DNA from: Thermoguttaceae bacterium
GTDB lineage: Bacteria > Planctomycetota > Planctomycetia > Pirellulales > Thermoguttaceae
Direction of reading: 5' to 3'
DNA length: 44,429 bases
Assembly: GCA_017434455.1 (NCBI GenBank)
Contig: JAFRFG010000002.1
Coordinates: forward strand, 1 to 44,429
Within the stretch, counting starts at the first letter, position 1. Each line of letters starts with the position of its first letter. The notes below the pieces were generated by a model. It did not search any database. It worked only from the letters and a program-made list of their open reading frames with translations, and was not told the origin of the DNA. Made by a program: the position numbers and the translations under genes. Below are positions 22,939-31,456 of the stretch, in pieces.

Positions 22939-24867
22939 CTATTCCAGCGGGAAGACCGACCGGGCGGTGATCAGCCGGCGATTGTCGTCCCCGCGCCTGA
23001 ACCACCCCTGTGTTCCGTTGACACCGATCTTTTTGCCGACGAACGAATCGAGGTTCTTCCCCTTCTCGGCGGCGACGTAACTGAGAATCTCCAGCGCGTG
23101 TCCGTCCGATCGGACGATCGCGTACGGGGGGTACCCGCTCGGCCGATCGGGGAAGTAACCGAGCACGCCCACCACATCGAAGCGGCCGTCGTCCAAACGT
23201 TCCCGGGCCGCGTCCGCCGCGGCGGGCGCGGCTTTTTTCTCGTTCAGCGGCTTCGGGGCACCGGGCTCCTGTTGCTTGAGCGTCCCCGGGGCGGCCCAGC
23301 CGTCGCTGTCCTTGGCGGGGGACTCCAGGGAGGGGAACTCGACCGAGACCGGGCGGGCCGAACCAATCGGGCCTGCCGCCGGAGTATCGGCCGGTTTTTC
23401 GTCGATCGGAAGCATCGCCGGAGCCGCGCTGCCGGGGACCTCCGCCGCTTGGCCCGCGGCGGACGGAGCCGGTGCCGGCCGTGCCGGCGCTGACTGGGCC
23501 GGCGCGGAAGTCGGCTGCGCGTCGGGCCGCGAGGCCATCATCACCGCGCCGCTGTCTTTTTGGCCGCCGCCGGTGCCGGCGGGCTGATTGATCATTGCCC
23601 CGATCATCGGGATCCCCGCGCTCATCGCGTGGGTATCGGCGATCATCGTCTCGGGAGTGCTGGGACGGTAGTTCGCCGGCGGGACAATCGCCGATCCGAC
23701 CCGTTTCCCCCGGTTAAACCCGGAGAACGGCCCGTTGCCGTCGGCGAAGGCAAACTTCATCTCGGAGCGGTCGCTTTTGTCGGCCCGATCGGAATTTTTG
23801 CGCTTTTTTTCCGAAGCCGGCGGCGCGCTGAACGCCAGACGCTGATCCTCGGTTCGAACGGTCCGGCCCTGCGGACGATCCCCTTGCAGCGGCTGCCGCG
23901 CCACCGCCGAAGCGTCGGCCATGTTTCGATACAGCGGATGCGCGTAGAGAGTCGTCTCGGCGTACTGCGGCATCGCCGCGGCGTTGTAGAGGGTCGTCGG
24001 AATCGCCCCGTTGCGGTACGCCTTGATCTGCTGATAGATCTGCTGCGCCTCGGTCCGCTGGGCATCGTCGACCGCCGCGCTGAAGAGGGTCGCCGCCCGT
24101 TCGATCAGCAGCTCGTACGCCTCGGTCGTCCCCGAGCGCTCGACGGTATTGAACAGATCCCGCTGCAGCTTGGCCAATTCCAGATGGAACTCATCCATCG
24201 CCGCGGTGCCGGCCTGCGGCGCGGGCCGAACGGGATGGAGGATCGACCGCGGAAGTTCCTCCGGGGCCGCGGCGGCCGTCTCGGTCTCGGCGGCCGGTTG
24301 GCGAACCAGATGATCGGGGACCTGCGCCAGAAGGTCGTTGGGGACCAGCGCGTCGAGATGAATCCAACGGAACTCCCCCGACGGCGGAGCGATCCGATAC
24401 CAGCGCTTTCCCCCGGTGAGGGTGGTTTCGCCCAAGATAGTCACGGTTCGGCCGCTCTTTAACCCTACCTGCACGCCGGTGCTTTTGAGCACCGAATCGG
24501 CGCCGACACGCACAGGAACCTCTTTTTCGGGACTCGGAGAGATGATCGTCCCGGTGCCGTCGGCCGCGGGCCGAACAAATTGCCCGTTCACCCAAGAGTA
24601 ACTCCCCTCGGGGGGACGAATCGCGCACCAGCCGTTTTCGTTCTTATAGAAAATCTCCACCACATCGCCGGCATGCAAAGTTCCGGTCGAGTAGTAGTTA
24701 CCGGTGCCTGGCGCCGAGCAGACGGGGGTGTCGTCGGCGGCAATCTGCGCCGAGAACGAGACGATACCGCCGTTTTCCTCACCGGCGCCGCGCGAGGCCG
24801 TCACGCAGACAGCCAGCACCGCCGCCCAGAGAAACGCATATCGGGGGAGTCGAGTATTCCGGTCCAT
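22939..24867 (-). CDS. Exported protein with two N-terminal bacterial SH3-like domains
   Basis: Protein of 642 residues. Residues 1-28 form a signal peptide (YAFLWAAVLAVCVTASRGAG). The first SH3-like domain is at about 43-100 (VCSAPGTGNYYSTGTLHAGDVVEIF..GWCAIRPPEGSYSWVNGQFVRP) and a second at about 115-175 (VPVRVGADSV..GRTVTILGETTLTGGKRWYRIAPPSGEFRWI). A helical stretch near 225-300 is followed by a long Ala/Pro/Ser-rich low-complexity linker. The last about 90 residues (RFDVVGVLGYFPDRPSGYPPYAIV..GWFRRGDD) form a compact domain that looks like an OB-type or SH3-like fold. SH3 domains of this kind bind peptidoglycan or peptides; an envelope role is inferred. Similar proteins are typical of planctomycetes. 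The ATG at 24867 lacks a strong ribosome site. Function unknown. Confidence 0.75.
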   Translation of the reverse strand: MDRNTRLPRYAFLWAAVLAVCVTASRGAGEENGGIVSFSAQIAADDTPVCSAPGTGNYYSTGTLHAGDVVEIFYKNENGWCAIRPPEGSYSWVNGQFVRPAADGTGTIISPSPEKEVPVRVGADSVLKSTGVQVGLKSGRTVTILGETTLTGGKRWYRIAPPSGEFRWIHLDALVPNDLLAQVPDHLVRQPAAETETAAAAPEELPRSILHPVRPAPQAGTAAMDEFHLELAKLQRDLFNTVERSGTTEAYELLIERAATLFSAAVDDAQRTEAQQIYQQIKAYRNGAIPTTLYNAAAMPQYAETTLYAHPLYRNMADASAVARQPLQGDRPQGRTVRTEDQRLAFSAPPASEKKRKNSDRADKSDRSEMKFAFADGNGPFSGFNRGKRVGSAIVPPANYRPSTPETMIADTHAMSAGIPMIGAMINQPAGTGGGQKDSGAVMMASRPDAQPTSAPAQSAPARPAPAPSAAGQAAEVPGSAAPAMLPIDEKPADTPAAGPIGSARPVSVEFPSLESPAKDSDGWAAPGTLKQQEPGAPKPLNEKKAAPAAADAARERLDDGRFDVVGVLGYFPDRPSGYPPYAIVRSDGHALEILSYVAAEKGKNLDSFVGKKIGVNGTQGWFRRGDDNRRLITARSVFPLE

Positions 24868-25027
24868 ATAAAAAACGGCTTTCCCAGGTCCTTCGTTTAT
24901 AACCTATGTCAGTTTTAAAACCTGTGTCTATAGTCCGAGTCGGATTTACACCGCTGCGGCGCCCAGCGTACTGTTTTTTCGGCGTCCGGGCAAGGGGTCT
25001 TTTTTTCTCCCGCGCGCGGGGGAAAGT

Positions 25028-25056
25028 TTGACTTCCCGGGGCGGTTTCGATAAAAT
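25028..25056 (+). promoter_or_regulatory. Promoter of the HZS-alpha-like operon (TTGACT-N17-TAAAAT)
   Basis: -35 TTGACT (25028-25033) and -10 TAAAAT (25051-25056) with exactly 17 bases between. The -35 begins at the TTG that would otherwise be the furthest-upstream start codon of the next gene, so that start can be excluded. Confidence 0.75.
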
Positions 25057-25117
25057 TACTCCCGGTATGGAACCGTCGCAAAACCTCTCCCCCCCATCCG
25101 TTTCGACCGTAACGTCT

Positions 25118-28100
25118 ATGAGATTCCCACATATCCACCCCGTCGTTTTCGCCGCGCTGGCGCCGCTTCTTCTTTCGGTGACCCTTCTCCCCCCGCGCGC
25201 GGCGGGGCAGCTTCCCCCGACGATTCACCGGGTTACCCCGTACGATACGGCGCTCGATCCCCCGCGTGGGTCCGAATTCCTCCCCCCCATGCGTGAGGGG
25301 TTCGCCCCCGCCTGGCGTCCGGGCGGCGCGGTCTTTACCCTGCCGGTCGGGCAGAATCTTGACCCCCGGCCGATCACCGTCTCGCTTTGGGCCAAACTCC
25401 CCGACGCCAGGGGGTACAACATCCTCCTGGCCTTCGAGCCGAAGTCTTCCGCCGCCCACTGGGAATTGTTCACCGATGCGCGCACCGGCGAGCTGACGGT
25501 CTATCTGCCGCAGAACAGCCCCGCCGATCACCTGCGAAGCGGGAAGGTCTTTACCGACGATCAGTGGCACTTCTTCGAGCTTCTGCTTCAAAACGACCGC
25601 ATTGAGCTATTCGCCGACGGGCAGAGTGTGGGCTCCCTGGCGGTCGACCGCCCCGAGGCCGATACCGCGGGCGCTAAACTGTCGATCGGGAATATCGTGG
25701 AGCAGACGCTCCCCTCCCGGGCTGTCTTCGGCGACCTGAGTATCCGTTTGGGAAACACGGTGCAAACCACCCTTCCCCAAGCGCCGCTGGCCGTTGACGA
25801 GGGGACCCTTCTTCACCTGTCCCCCGCCGACGACACCGAAAGCCAACAAAGCCCAGGCGCCGAGACCGACCCGGCGGCGGGCGAAAAGATCCCCGCCTCC
25901 CCGCTGACGATGGCCGACGCCGCGGATCTGTTCCCCTCCTCTTCCACCGGGAGCTTTCGTATCGAGGGGAAGCTGGCCGGGGAACTTGGCGAAACGATCG
26001 TCGTGTTCAACTCCCTGGCCGACCAGGCCGAGCATCTGTTCCCCACCGGGGGAATGGAACTGGAAGTCCCCCCCGGGGATCATCCCGCGAAGAATATCCC
26101 GATGGCGGGCATCGAGCCGGACGCGTTCAACCGCCGCGCCCGCGAGCTGGGGATCACCTCCGTCAGCGCCGACGATTTTCGTCCCGGCGTCTTCGCCTTC
26201 TGGGGAGAACAGTACGTCGAGCTTCAGAAGCAGATCTCCGGCGAGATCCCGCTGCCCCGAGGCGCCGACACCCAGGTGAACGATCCCGAGACGCTCATCG
26301 CCGAGGGGGAGCGTGTTCCGGCGCAGGTCGTGACGCGCCGCGCCGGTGATATCCTCCTCGGCCTGGACGAAAACGACCAAACCCAAGCGCTCGGCGCCGA
26401 TCTTCAGCGCCTTTCCGAGGCGATCGAAAGCGACCTGGCGGCCGGTGACGAACAGGCGCTCACCGCCGATTTCTTCCTCGCCTCGGCGATTCGCCGCGAG
26501 GTGATGATGCTCGATCCGGCGCTCGACGGGCTTGATCGCATCCTCTTTTTGGCGCGGGGCTGCTACGCCGGCTGCCGTCTGACGAACCCCCACCACAACG
26601 ACCGGATCGGCGGCCACATGGCGACCCAGATCTACGGCTTTAACTCGATCCGCGGCGGCGGGCTCTTCGTTCTGGAGGGCTGGCGGGAGAAATCCCCCGG
26701 CGTGAGGAATCTCCTGGAGGATATCCCCGTCACCCCGACGGAAGTCTGCTCCCGGCTGTCGGGCCGGCGGCTCGACTACGGCTCGTTCTACGCCCCGGAG
26801 CTCTCCTACGACGGGAAGACCGTCTACTTTTCGCACACCGGCTCCCAAGAGCATCGCTGGATCTGGACCAAAGACACCTCCTGGAACATCTTCAAACTGA
26901 CGCTCGACGACTCTTTCCACGGCAAGACGCTCACGCAGCTGACCGACTCCCCCTACAACGACTTTGATGTCTGCGAGCTGCCCGACTCTCGGCTGGTTTT
27001 CGCCTCGGAACGGCGCGGGGGGTTCATTCGCTGCTTTGGCGAGGGGGCCGATCTGCGTGTCACCACCTCGGTGCTGCACAGCATGAAACCGGACGGAACC
27101 GACATCTACCCGATCAGTTTCTTCGAGACCAGCGAGTGGCAGCCGTCGGTCGACAACAACGGGATGCTCCTGTACACCCGCTGGGACTACGTCGACCGCG
27201 AGAACTGCCTCGGTTCCACCCTCTGGACAAGCGCCCCCGACGGAAGCAATCCCCGCTCCCCCCAGGGAAACTATCCTCAGCCGTGGTTCACCTTCTGGGA
27301 CGACCGCCAGATGGCGGCCGACCCGGTCCGGCACGGCGACCATCGTTTCGGCCGCTGTGACGACGCCCCCAGCGGGCTGCCCTGCACGCAGATGCAGTTT
27401 CGCGCGATCCCCGACTCTCACAAGTACATCTTCACCGCCGCGCCCCATCACGGCGAGACCTACGGATCGCTCTGTCTGCTCGACCCGCGCGCCGAAGATG
27501 ACCATCACATGAGTCAAATCCGCCGTCTGACCCCCTACGAGCCCTTCCCCGAAACCGAGGGAGTCGACCGGGGACAGTCCTGCTACGGCTCTCCCTGGCC
27601 GCTCAACGAGGATCTGTACCTTTGCAACCGCTGGGAGGACCTGATCCTTCTCGACCGCTGGGGGAATGAAGAGCTGCTGTGCGAGCGCGAGCTGCTCCCG
27701 ATCGGTTATGACCCGCGGCTGCGTCTGAGCGAGCCGATTCCGTTGGCCGCCCGTCCCAAGCCGCCGGTGATCCCCCGACAGACCACCCAGGGAGAGGACT
27801 ATGCCGCGGCCGACCAGCGCGCGACCATCGGGGTCGTTGATGTGCGGATGGCCGATCTTCCCCTTCCCGCCGACCGCCCGATCAAGTACTTGCGCGTTCT
27901 TCAGGATATCCCAAAGCCGAACCCCTGGATGGATACCCCCTGGATCGGCTACGCGACCGAGAACACCCCCCGCATTCCGCTGGGCATTGTCCCGGTCGAG
28001 GAAGACGGAAGCGTCTTCTTCCGAGCCCCGGCGAAGAAGGAGCTGATCTTCCAGATTCTCGACGCCGACTACCGGGCGGTTCAGACGATGCGCTCGGTGA

Positions 28101-28675
28101 CCTTTGTCCATCCGGGGGAACACCTCCTGTGCGTCGGCTGTCATGAGCCGCGCGACGCCGCGACGGAAAATCAGCCGCAGCGCGGCAGCGCCATAGCGTT
28201 CAGCCGCGAGCCGTCGACCCTCCAGCCGGAATGCGGCCCGGTCGAGCCGATGAACTTCTATCGGCGAGTTCAACCGATCTTGGAAAAGAGCTGCGTCCCC
28301 TGCCACGCGGAAAACAACATCGCGCCGGTAACGATGAGTCACGAGGACCTGCGCCCCTGGATCTACTATTTCAGCGGGGGAATGCGCGGGGAGACCGTCA
28401 CGCGCGGCCCCCACGGCGGATCGCGTTCGTATCCGGGGCGCTTCGGTTCCTCGGAATCAAAACTCGGCTCGATCCTCTTCGACGAAAACCACCGCGAGGC
28501 GGTCTGCGACGAGGACCGGCACGCGCTGATCCTCTGGATGGACTGCAACGCCCCGCGGCTCGGCGCGTTCCGTGACGAGGAGGCGCAAAAACGCGGCGAG
28601 CTCATCTGGCCGATCCTCGATACCGAGCCGGTCCCCGATCTGCCCTATTCTTCCGGCGAAGGAGACCACCCTTGA
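25118..28675 (+). CDS. Exported HZS-alpha-like protein with LamG-like domain and two c-type haem motifs
   Basis: Protein of 1185 residues from ATG 25118, chosen because a signal peptide starts there (HIHPVVFAALAPLLLSVTLLPPRAAG) and the promoter rules out the TTG at 25028; ATG 25067 is possible but almost leaderless. Residues about 60-230 form a concanavalin/LamG-like sandwich (ITVSLWAKLP..DQWHFFELLL..IELFADGQSVGSL). The central part resembles the hydrazine synthase alpha-subunit middle domain (PF18582): LDRILFLARGCYAGCRLTNPHHN, YAPELSYDGKTVYFS, WQPSVDNNGMLLYTRWDYVDR, i.e. beta-propeller repeats. Haem motifs are CVGCH at 1005-1009 and CVPCH at 1059-1063. Many non-anammox planctomycetes encode such proteins, so hydrazine synthesis is not implied. 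Periplasmic redox role inferred. Overlaps the next gene. Confidence 0.82.
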   Translation: MRFPHIHPVVFAALAPLLLSVTLLPPRAAGQLPPTIHRVTPYDTALDPPRGSEFLPPMREGFAPAWRPGGAVFTLPVGQNLDPRPITVSLWAKLPDARGYNILLAFEPKSSAAHWELFTDARTGELTVYLPQNSPADHLRSGKVFTDDQWHFFELLLQNDRIELFADGQSVGSLAVDRPEADTAGAKLSIGNIVEQTLPSRAVFGDLSIRLGNTVQTTLPQAPLAVDEGTLLHLSPADDTESQQSPGAETDPAAGEKIPASPLTMADAADLFPSSSTGSFRIEGKLAGELGETIVVFNSLADQAEHLFPTGGMELEVPPGDHPAKNIPMAGIEPDAFNRRARELGITSVSADDFRPGVFAFWGEQYVELQKQISGEIPLPRGADTQVNDPETLIAEGERVPAQVVTRRAGDILLGLDENDQTQALGADLQRLSEAIESDLAAGDEQALTADFFLASAIRREVMMLDPALDGLDRILFLARGCYAGCRLTNPHHNDRIGGHMATQIYGFNSIRGGGLFVLEGWREKSPGVRNLLEDIPVTPTEVCSRLSGRRLDYGSFYAPELSYDGKTVYFSHTGSQEHRWIWTKDTSWNIFKLTLDDSFHGKTLTQLTDSPYNDFDVCELPDSRLVFASERRGGFIRCFGEGADLRVTTSVLHSMKPDGTDIYPISFFETSEWQPSVDNNGMLLYTRWDYVDRENCLGSTLWTSAPDGSNPRSPQGNYPQPWFTFWDDRQMAADPVRHGDHRFGRCDDAPSGLPCTQMQFRAIPDSHKYIFTAAPHHGETYGSLCLLDPRAEDDHHMSQIRRLTPYEPFPETEGVDRGQSCYGSPWPLNEDLYLCNRWEDLILLDRWGNEELLCERELLPIGYDPRLRLSEPIPLAARPKPPVIPRQTTQGEDYAAADQRATIGVVDVRMADLPLPADRPIKYLRVLQDIPKPNPWMDTPWIGYATENTPRIPLGIVPVEEDGSVFFRAPAKKELIFQILDADYRAVQTMRSVTFVHPGEHLLCVGCHEPRDAATENQPQRGSAIAFSREPSTLQPECGPVEPMNFYRRVQPILEKSCVPCHAENNIAPVTMSHEDLRPWIYYFSGGMRGETVTRGPHGGSRSYPGRFGSSESKLGSILFDENHREAVCDEDRHALILWMDCNAPRLGAFRDEEAQKRGELIWPILDTEPVPDLPYSSGEGDHP

Positions 28676-29178
28676 AAGATAAACCCAGCGTCCCCAAAAC
28701 CAACGTCTGCCGCCTTTTAGAGCGGGGGAATGTCCCGTATACCCTCGTCGAGTCGCACGACGTTCACGACGAGGACTGGAGCAGCGTCAAGACCAGTCAA
28801 TCGCTCGGCGTGGAGGCGGGGAGGATCTTTAAAACCCTCGTTCTTCGGGGGGACAAGAACCGCTTCCTCGTCTGCTGCGTCCCCTCCGACAGCGAACTCG
28901 ACATGAAAAAAGTCGCCCGCGCCTCGGGAGACAAGCGGGTCGAGATGATCCACGTCAAGGAGCTGCGCGATATCACCGGCTACGTCCGCGGGGGCTGTTC
29001 CCCGATCGGAATGAAGAAATCGTTCCCCACCTTCTTCGACGAGACGCTGATCCTCTACGACACGATCTTCGTCAACGCCGGAGCGATCAATATGGCGGTG
29101 GAAGTCGAACCGAACCGGCTGCTTGAGTTTCTCTCGGCCAAAGCGGCCGACCTGACGGTCGGCCCCATTCTCAAATAA
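28672..29178 (+). CDS. ybaK: YbaK/EbsC-type aminoacyl-tRNA deacylase
   Basis: Protein of 168 residues. It starts at TTG 28672, with AAGGAG 28655-28660 upstream, overlapping the TGA of the preceding gene by the sequence TTGA, which implies translational coupling. Family features are KTNVCRLLERGNVPYTLVES at the N-terminus, VFKTLVLRG-type strand (RIFKTLVLRGDKNRFLVCCVP), LDMKKVARASGDKRVEM, ITGYVRGGCSPIGMKKSFPTFFDETL and a C-terminal strand VNAGAINMAVEVEPNRLL. YbaK-type enzymes hydrolyse mischarged Cys-tRNA(Pro). It is soluble and cytoplasmic. Its coupling to an exported haem protein gene is unexpected, with no obvious functional link. Confidence 0.88.
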   Translation: MKDKPSVPKTNVCRLLERGNVPYTLVESHDVHDEDWSSVKTSQSLGVEAGRIFKTLVLRGDKNRFLVCCVPSDSELDMKKVARASGDKRVEMIHVKELRDITGYVRGGCSPIGMKKSFPTFFDETLILYDTIFVNAGAINMAVEVEPNRLLEFLSAKAADLTVGPILK

Positions 29179-29222
29179 TCATTCACCCTCCAAAAGAATC
29201 CATTCACCTAAGGAGATCACTG

Positions 29223-30503
29223 ATGAAAAGACGTCCGTTCCTCGGTATTCTCGCCTCCCTCGGTCTGGCCGCGGCGGCCTCCAAGGCGCACGCGAGAGTT
29301 GAGAACAATCCTCCGCTCGAAGACGAAGAGCTCAAAAAGGCGCTCGACCAGCCCGATCCGTCCCGTCCCCTTCTGCAGCGGCCGACGAAAGATTCCGTCT
29401 CGGTCGCCTGGTCGGTTGAGCGGCCGTCCACCGGCTGGGTCGAGTGGGGGACGACCCCTGATCTGGGAAATACCGCGCGCAGCAGCATCGGCGGACTGAA
29501 CGTCTTCGACGAGCGCTTCTTATCGGCGAAGATCGAAGGCCTCCAGCCCGGCACCACCTACTACTACCGCACCGTCACCCAGGGGATGGAGTTCATCCGC
29601 TACGGCAAACTCTTCTCCGGCGACCCGGTCTACGGAGAGGTAAACACCTTCACCACTGCCGACCAGACGGCCGATACGGCCAAGTTCGCCATCTTCAGCG
29701 ACACGCACGAGACGATTCCCTACCTCCAGGCGCTGGCCAAGAGGATCGACGAGTTTGAACCTCAGTGTGTTATCTGGAACGGCGATCTTCTCAACGACAC
29801 CAATTCGGCCGATCAGGCGATCCGCGGGATTCTCAAGGCGGCCGATACCCCTTGGAACTCGAATCGCCCCGCCTTCCTGACCGGCGGCAACCACGACCAC
29901 CGCGGCCCGTGGGCTCGGAAGCTGACACAGATTTTCCTCCCGCAAAACGAAACCTGCCCCAAATACCATCAGCTCATATACAACTTCGCCTACCGCATCG
30001 GTCCGGTCGCCATTATCGGTCTGGACACCGGCGAGGACAAGCCCGATTTCCATCCGATCTGGAGCGGCCTGTCGAATTTCGACGCCATGCGTGTTCTTCA
30101 GGCCGAGTGGCTCGAAGAGACGCTCAATCGTCCGGAAATCGCCTCGGCGCCATTCGTCGTCGCCGTGTGCCATATTCCGCTGTACGCCAAAGACCCCAAC
30201 GCCAACCCGGGCGAGATCCTCGACGGCTGGGCCTACTGGCAGAGGCGCTGCGCCGAGCTGTGGACCCCGGTCCTTAACAAGTACAAGGTTCAGGTCGTCG
30301 TCACCGGACACCTTCATAACCCCATCAAGGCCGAACCGGCCGACGAGAACCGCGGCTGGGTTCAGATTCACGGCGGCGCGGGGGAAGAGAAGAATCGGAC
30401 GATCATCCTCGGCCAGATCGAGGACGGCCGTCTGGTGATGCGCCGCGAGAATCTCACCAAGGGGGAAGTCGACGAGGAGCTGTTCTTCGATCCCCGTTCG
30501 TAA
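29223..30503 (+). CDS. Exported metallophosphoesterase, purple-acid-phosphatase-like
   Basis: Protein of 426 residues; ATG 29223 is preceded by AAGGAG. A Tat-like signal is MKRRPFLGILASLGLAAAASKAHA. Residues about 50-135 form a fibronectin-III-like domain (KDSVSVAWSVERPSTGWVEWGTTPDLG..LQPGTTYYYRTV) as in the N-terminal domain of purple acid phosphatases. The calcineurin-like catalytic domain has all expected motifs: FSDTHE, WNGDLLND, GGNHDH, VCHIPLY and TGHLHNP, which bind the two metal ions. A periplasmic phosphomonoesterase or phosphodiesterase is expected. The gap of 44 bases from ybaK and 69 to the next gene suggests one operon. The substrate is unknown. Confidence 0.88.
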   Translation: MKRRPFLGILASLGLAAAASKAHARVENNPPLEDEELKKALDQPDPSRPLLQRPTKDSVSVAWSVERPSTGWVEWGTTPDLGNTARSSIGGLNVFDERFLSAKIEGLQPGTTYYYRTVTQGMEFIRYGKLFSGDPVYGEVNTFTTADQTADTAKFAIFSDTHETIPYLQALAKRIDEFEPQCVIWNGDLLNDTNSADQAIRGILKAADTPWNSNRPAFLTGGNHDHRGPWARKLTQIFLPQNETCPKYHQLIYNFAYRIGPVAIIGLDTGEDKPDFHPIWSGLSNFDAMRVLQAEWLEETLNRPEIASAPFVVAVCHIPLYAKDPNANPGEILDGWAYWQRRCAELWTPVLNKYKVQVVVTGHLHNPIKAEPADENRGWVQIHGGAGEEKNRTIILGQIEDGRLVMRRENLTKGEVDEELFFDPRS

Positions 30504-30572
30504 AAACAAAACAAGTTTTTCCGCGTACCGTAAAGAATAAACCCTGCCACTTTAAATCAGGAGATACGAACC

Positions 30573-31376
30573 ATGCAAAGACGCGCGTTTTTATCCGCCG
30601 CCGGTCTGGCCGCCGTTTCGGCCGCCGGTTTAAAGGCCGAAGCGGCTTCAAGCGACAGCGGCGACCCGCGCCGCTGGGTCCAAATCAAAACCTTCTGGGC
30701 CTCGAACGAGGGCGCCCGAGCCGCCCTTTTGGAGGGGCTCGACAAGTGTGTCGTCAAGAACCACAAGGCGATCGGCTTCGAGCGGATCGGCCTGTTCACC
30801 GTCAACGAGGCGCTGCACGAGGGAGATTCCTCGTTCGACCCGCGCTGGAAGAAGGCGGTGATCCTCGTGACCGAATCCCCCTGTCTGGCGAAACTGGCCG
30901 GTGTTCATGACGATCTTCTCGAAAAGATCGCCGACGGGGACCGTCCCGAGTTCACCCGCGATTTTGCCCAGATGGACAATTTCGACGTTTCGCTGCATCG
31001 GACCTTCCCGCACTGCCCGCTGCTCGACGTTCCGAACAAATCCCCCGACCGCGTGCTTCAGCTGCGCCGCTACTACAGCCCCAGCTTGGACCGCAACCGC
31101 GCCAAGCGGGAGATGTTCGACACCCGCGGAGAGCTCGATCTGTTCCGCGCCTGCGGGATGAACCCGGTCTTCTTCTCCGAGACGGTCTTCGGCAACTTTA
31201 TGCCGAACATAACCTACATGCTCTCGTTCGAGAACAACGACAAGCGGATCGCCGGCTGGAACGAGTTTGTCAACTCGCCGAAGTGGAAAGAGCTCAGCAC
31301 CCACCCGGACTTCGCCAACACGGCCACGAAGATCCTCAACCTCTTCCTGACCCCCGCCCCGTCGTCGGATATCTGA
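30573..31376 (+). CDS. Exported NIPSNAP-family protein
   Basis: Protein of 267 residues; ATG 30573 has CAGGAGA upstream. Tat signal MQRRAFLSAAGLAAVSAAGLKAEA. Two ferredoxin-like (dimeric alpha/beta barrel) halves are visible; the second, VLQLRRYYSPSLDRNRAKREMFDTRGELDLFRACGMNPVFFSETVFGNFMPNITYMLSF, followed by WNEFVNSPKWKEL, is typical of NIPSNAP (PF07978). The first half (WVQIKTFWASNEGARAALLEGLDKCVVKNHKAIGFERIG) is a degenerate repeat of the same fold. These domains are common in exported planctomycete proteins, with no defined activity. It is the last gene before a strong terminator. Confidence 0.85.
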   Translation: MQRRAFLSAAGLAAVSAAGLKAEAASSDSGDPRRWVQIKTFWASNEGARAALLEGLDKCVVKNHKAIGFERIGLFTVNEALHEGDSSFDPRWKKAVILVTESPCLAKLAGVHDDLLEKIADGDRPEFTRDFAQMDNFDVSLHRTFPHCPLLDVPNKSPDRVLQLRRYYSPSLDRNRAKREMFDTRGELDLFRACGMNPVFFSETVFGNFMPNITYMLSFENNDKRIAGWNEFVNSPKWKELSTHPDFANTATKILNLFLTPAPSSDI

Positions 31377-31396
31377 TTCACCGAAACACTTGGGAC

Positions 31397-31431
31397 AAAA
31401 AAAGGGGGGATCGTTTGATCCCCCTTTTTTT
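31397..31431. terminator. Bidirectional intrinsic terminator between the NIPSNAP gene and yidC
   Basis: Stem GGGGGATC / GATCCCCC with a four-base loop GTTT, flanked by an A-run on the left and a T-run on the right. It serves the convergent genes ending at 31376 and 31457. Confidence 0.92.
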
Positions 31432-31456
31432 ACACCTCTTCCGGCGCGCTTTTGCT

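Noticed and set aside
25028..25117. N-terminal extension of the HZS-alpha-like protein from TTG 25028
   Set aside because: The TTG is the start of a -35 box with a -10 box 17 bases on, and a signal peptide begins at 25118.
25607..28414. A 935-codon minus-strand frame antisense to the HZS-alpha-like gene
   Set aside because: Composition is Gly/Val/Arg/Asp-rich as expected for a GC-rich shadow, with no domain, while the plus strand has haem motifs and a signal peptide.
25118..28675. Evidence for anammox metabolism
   Set aside because: Only an alpha-like protein is present, and such homologues are common in planctomycetes without anammox; no other HZS or HDH gene is in the window.
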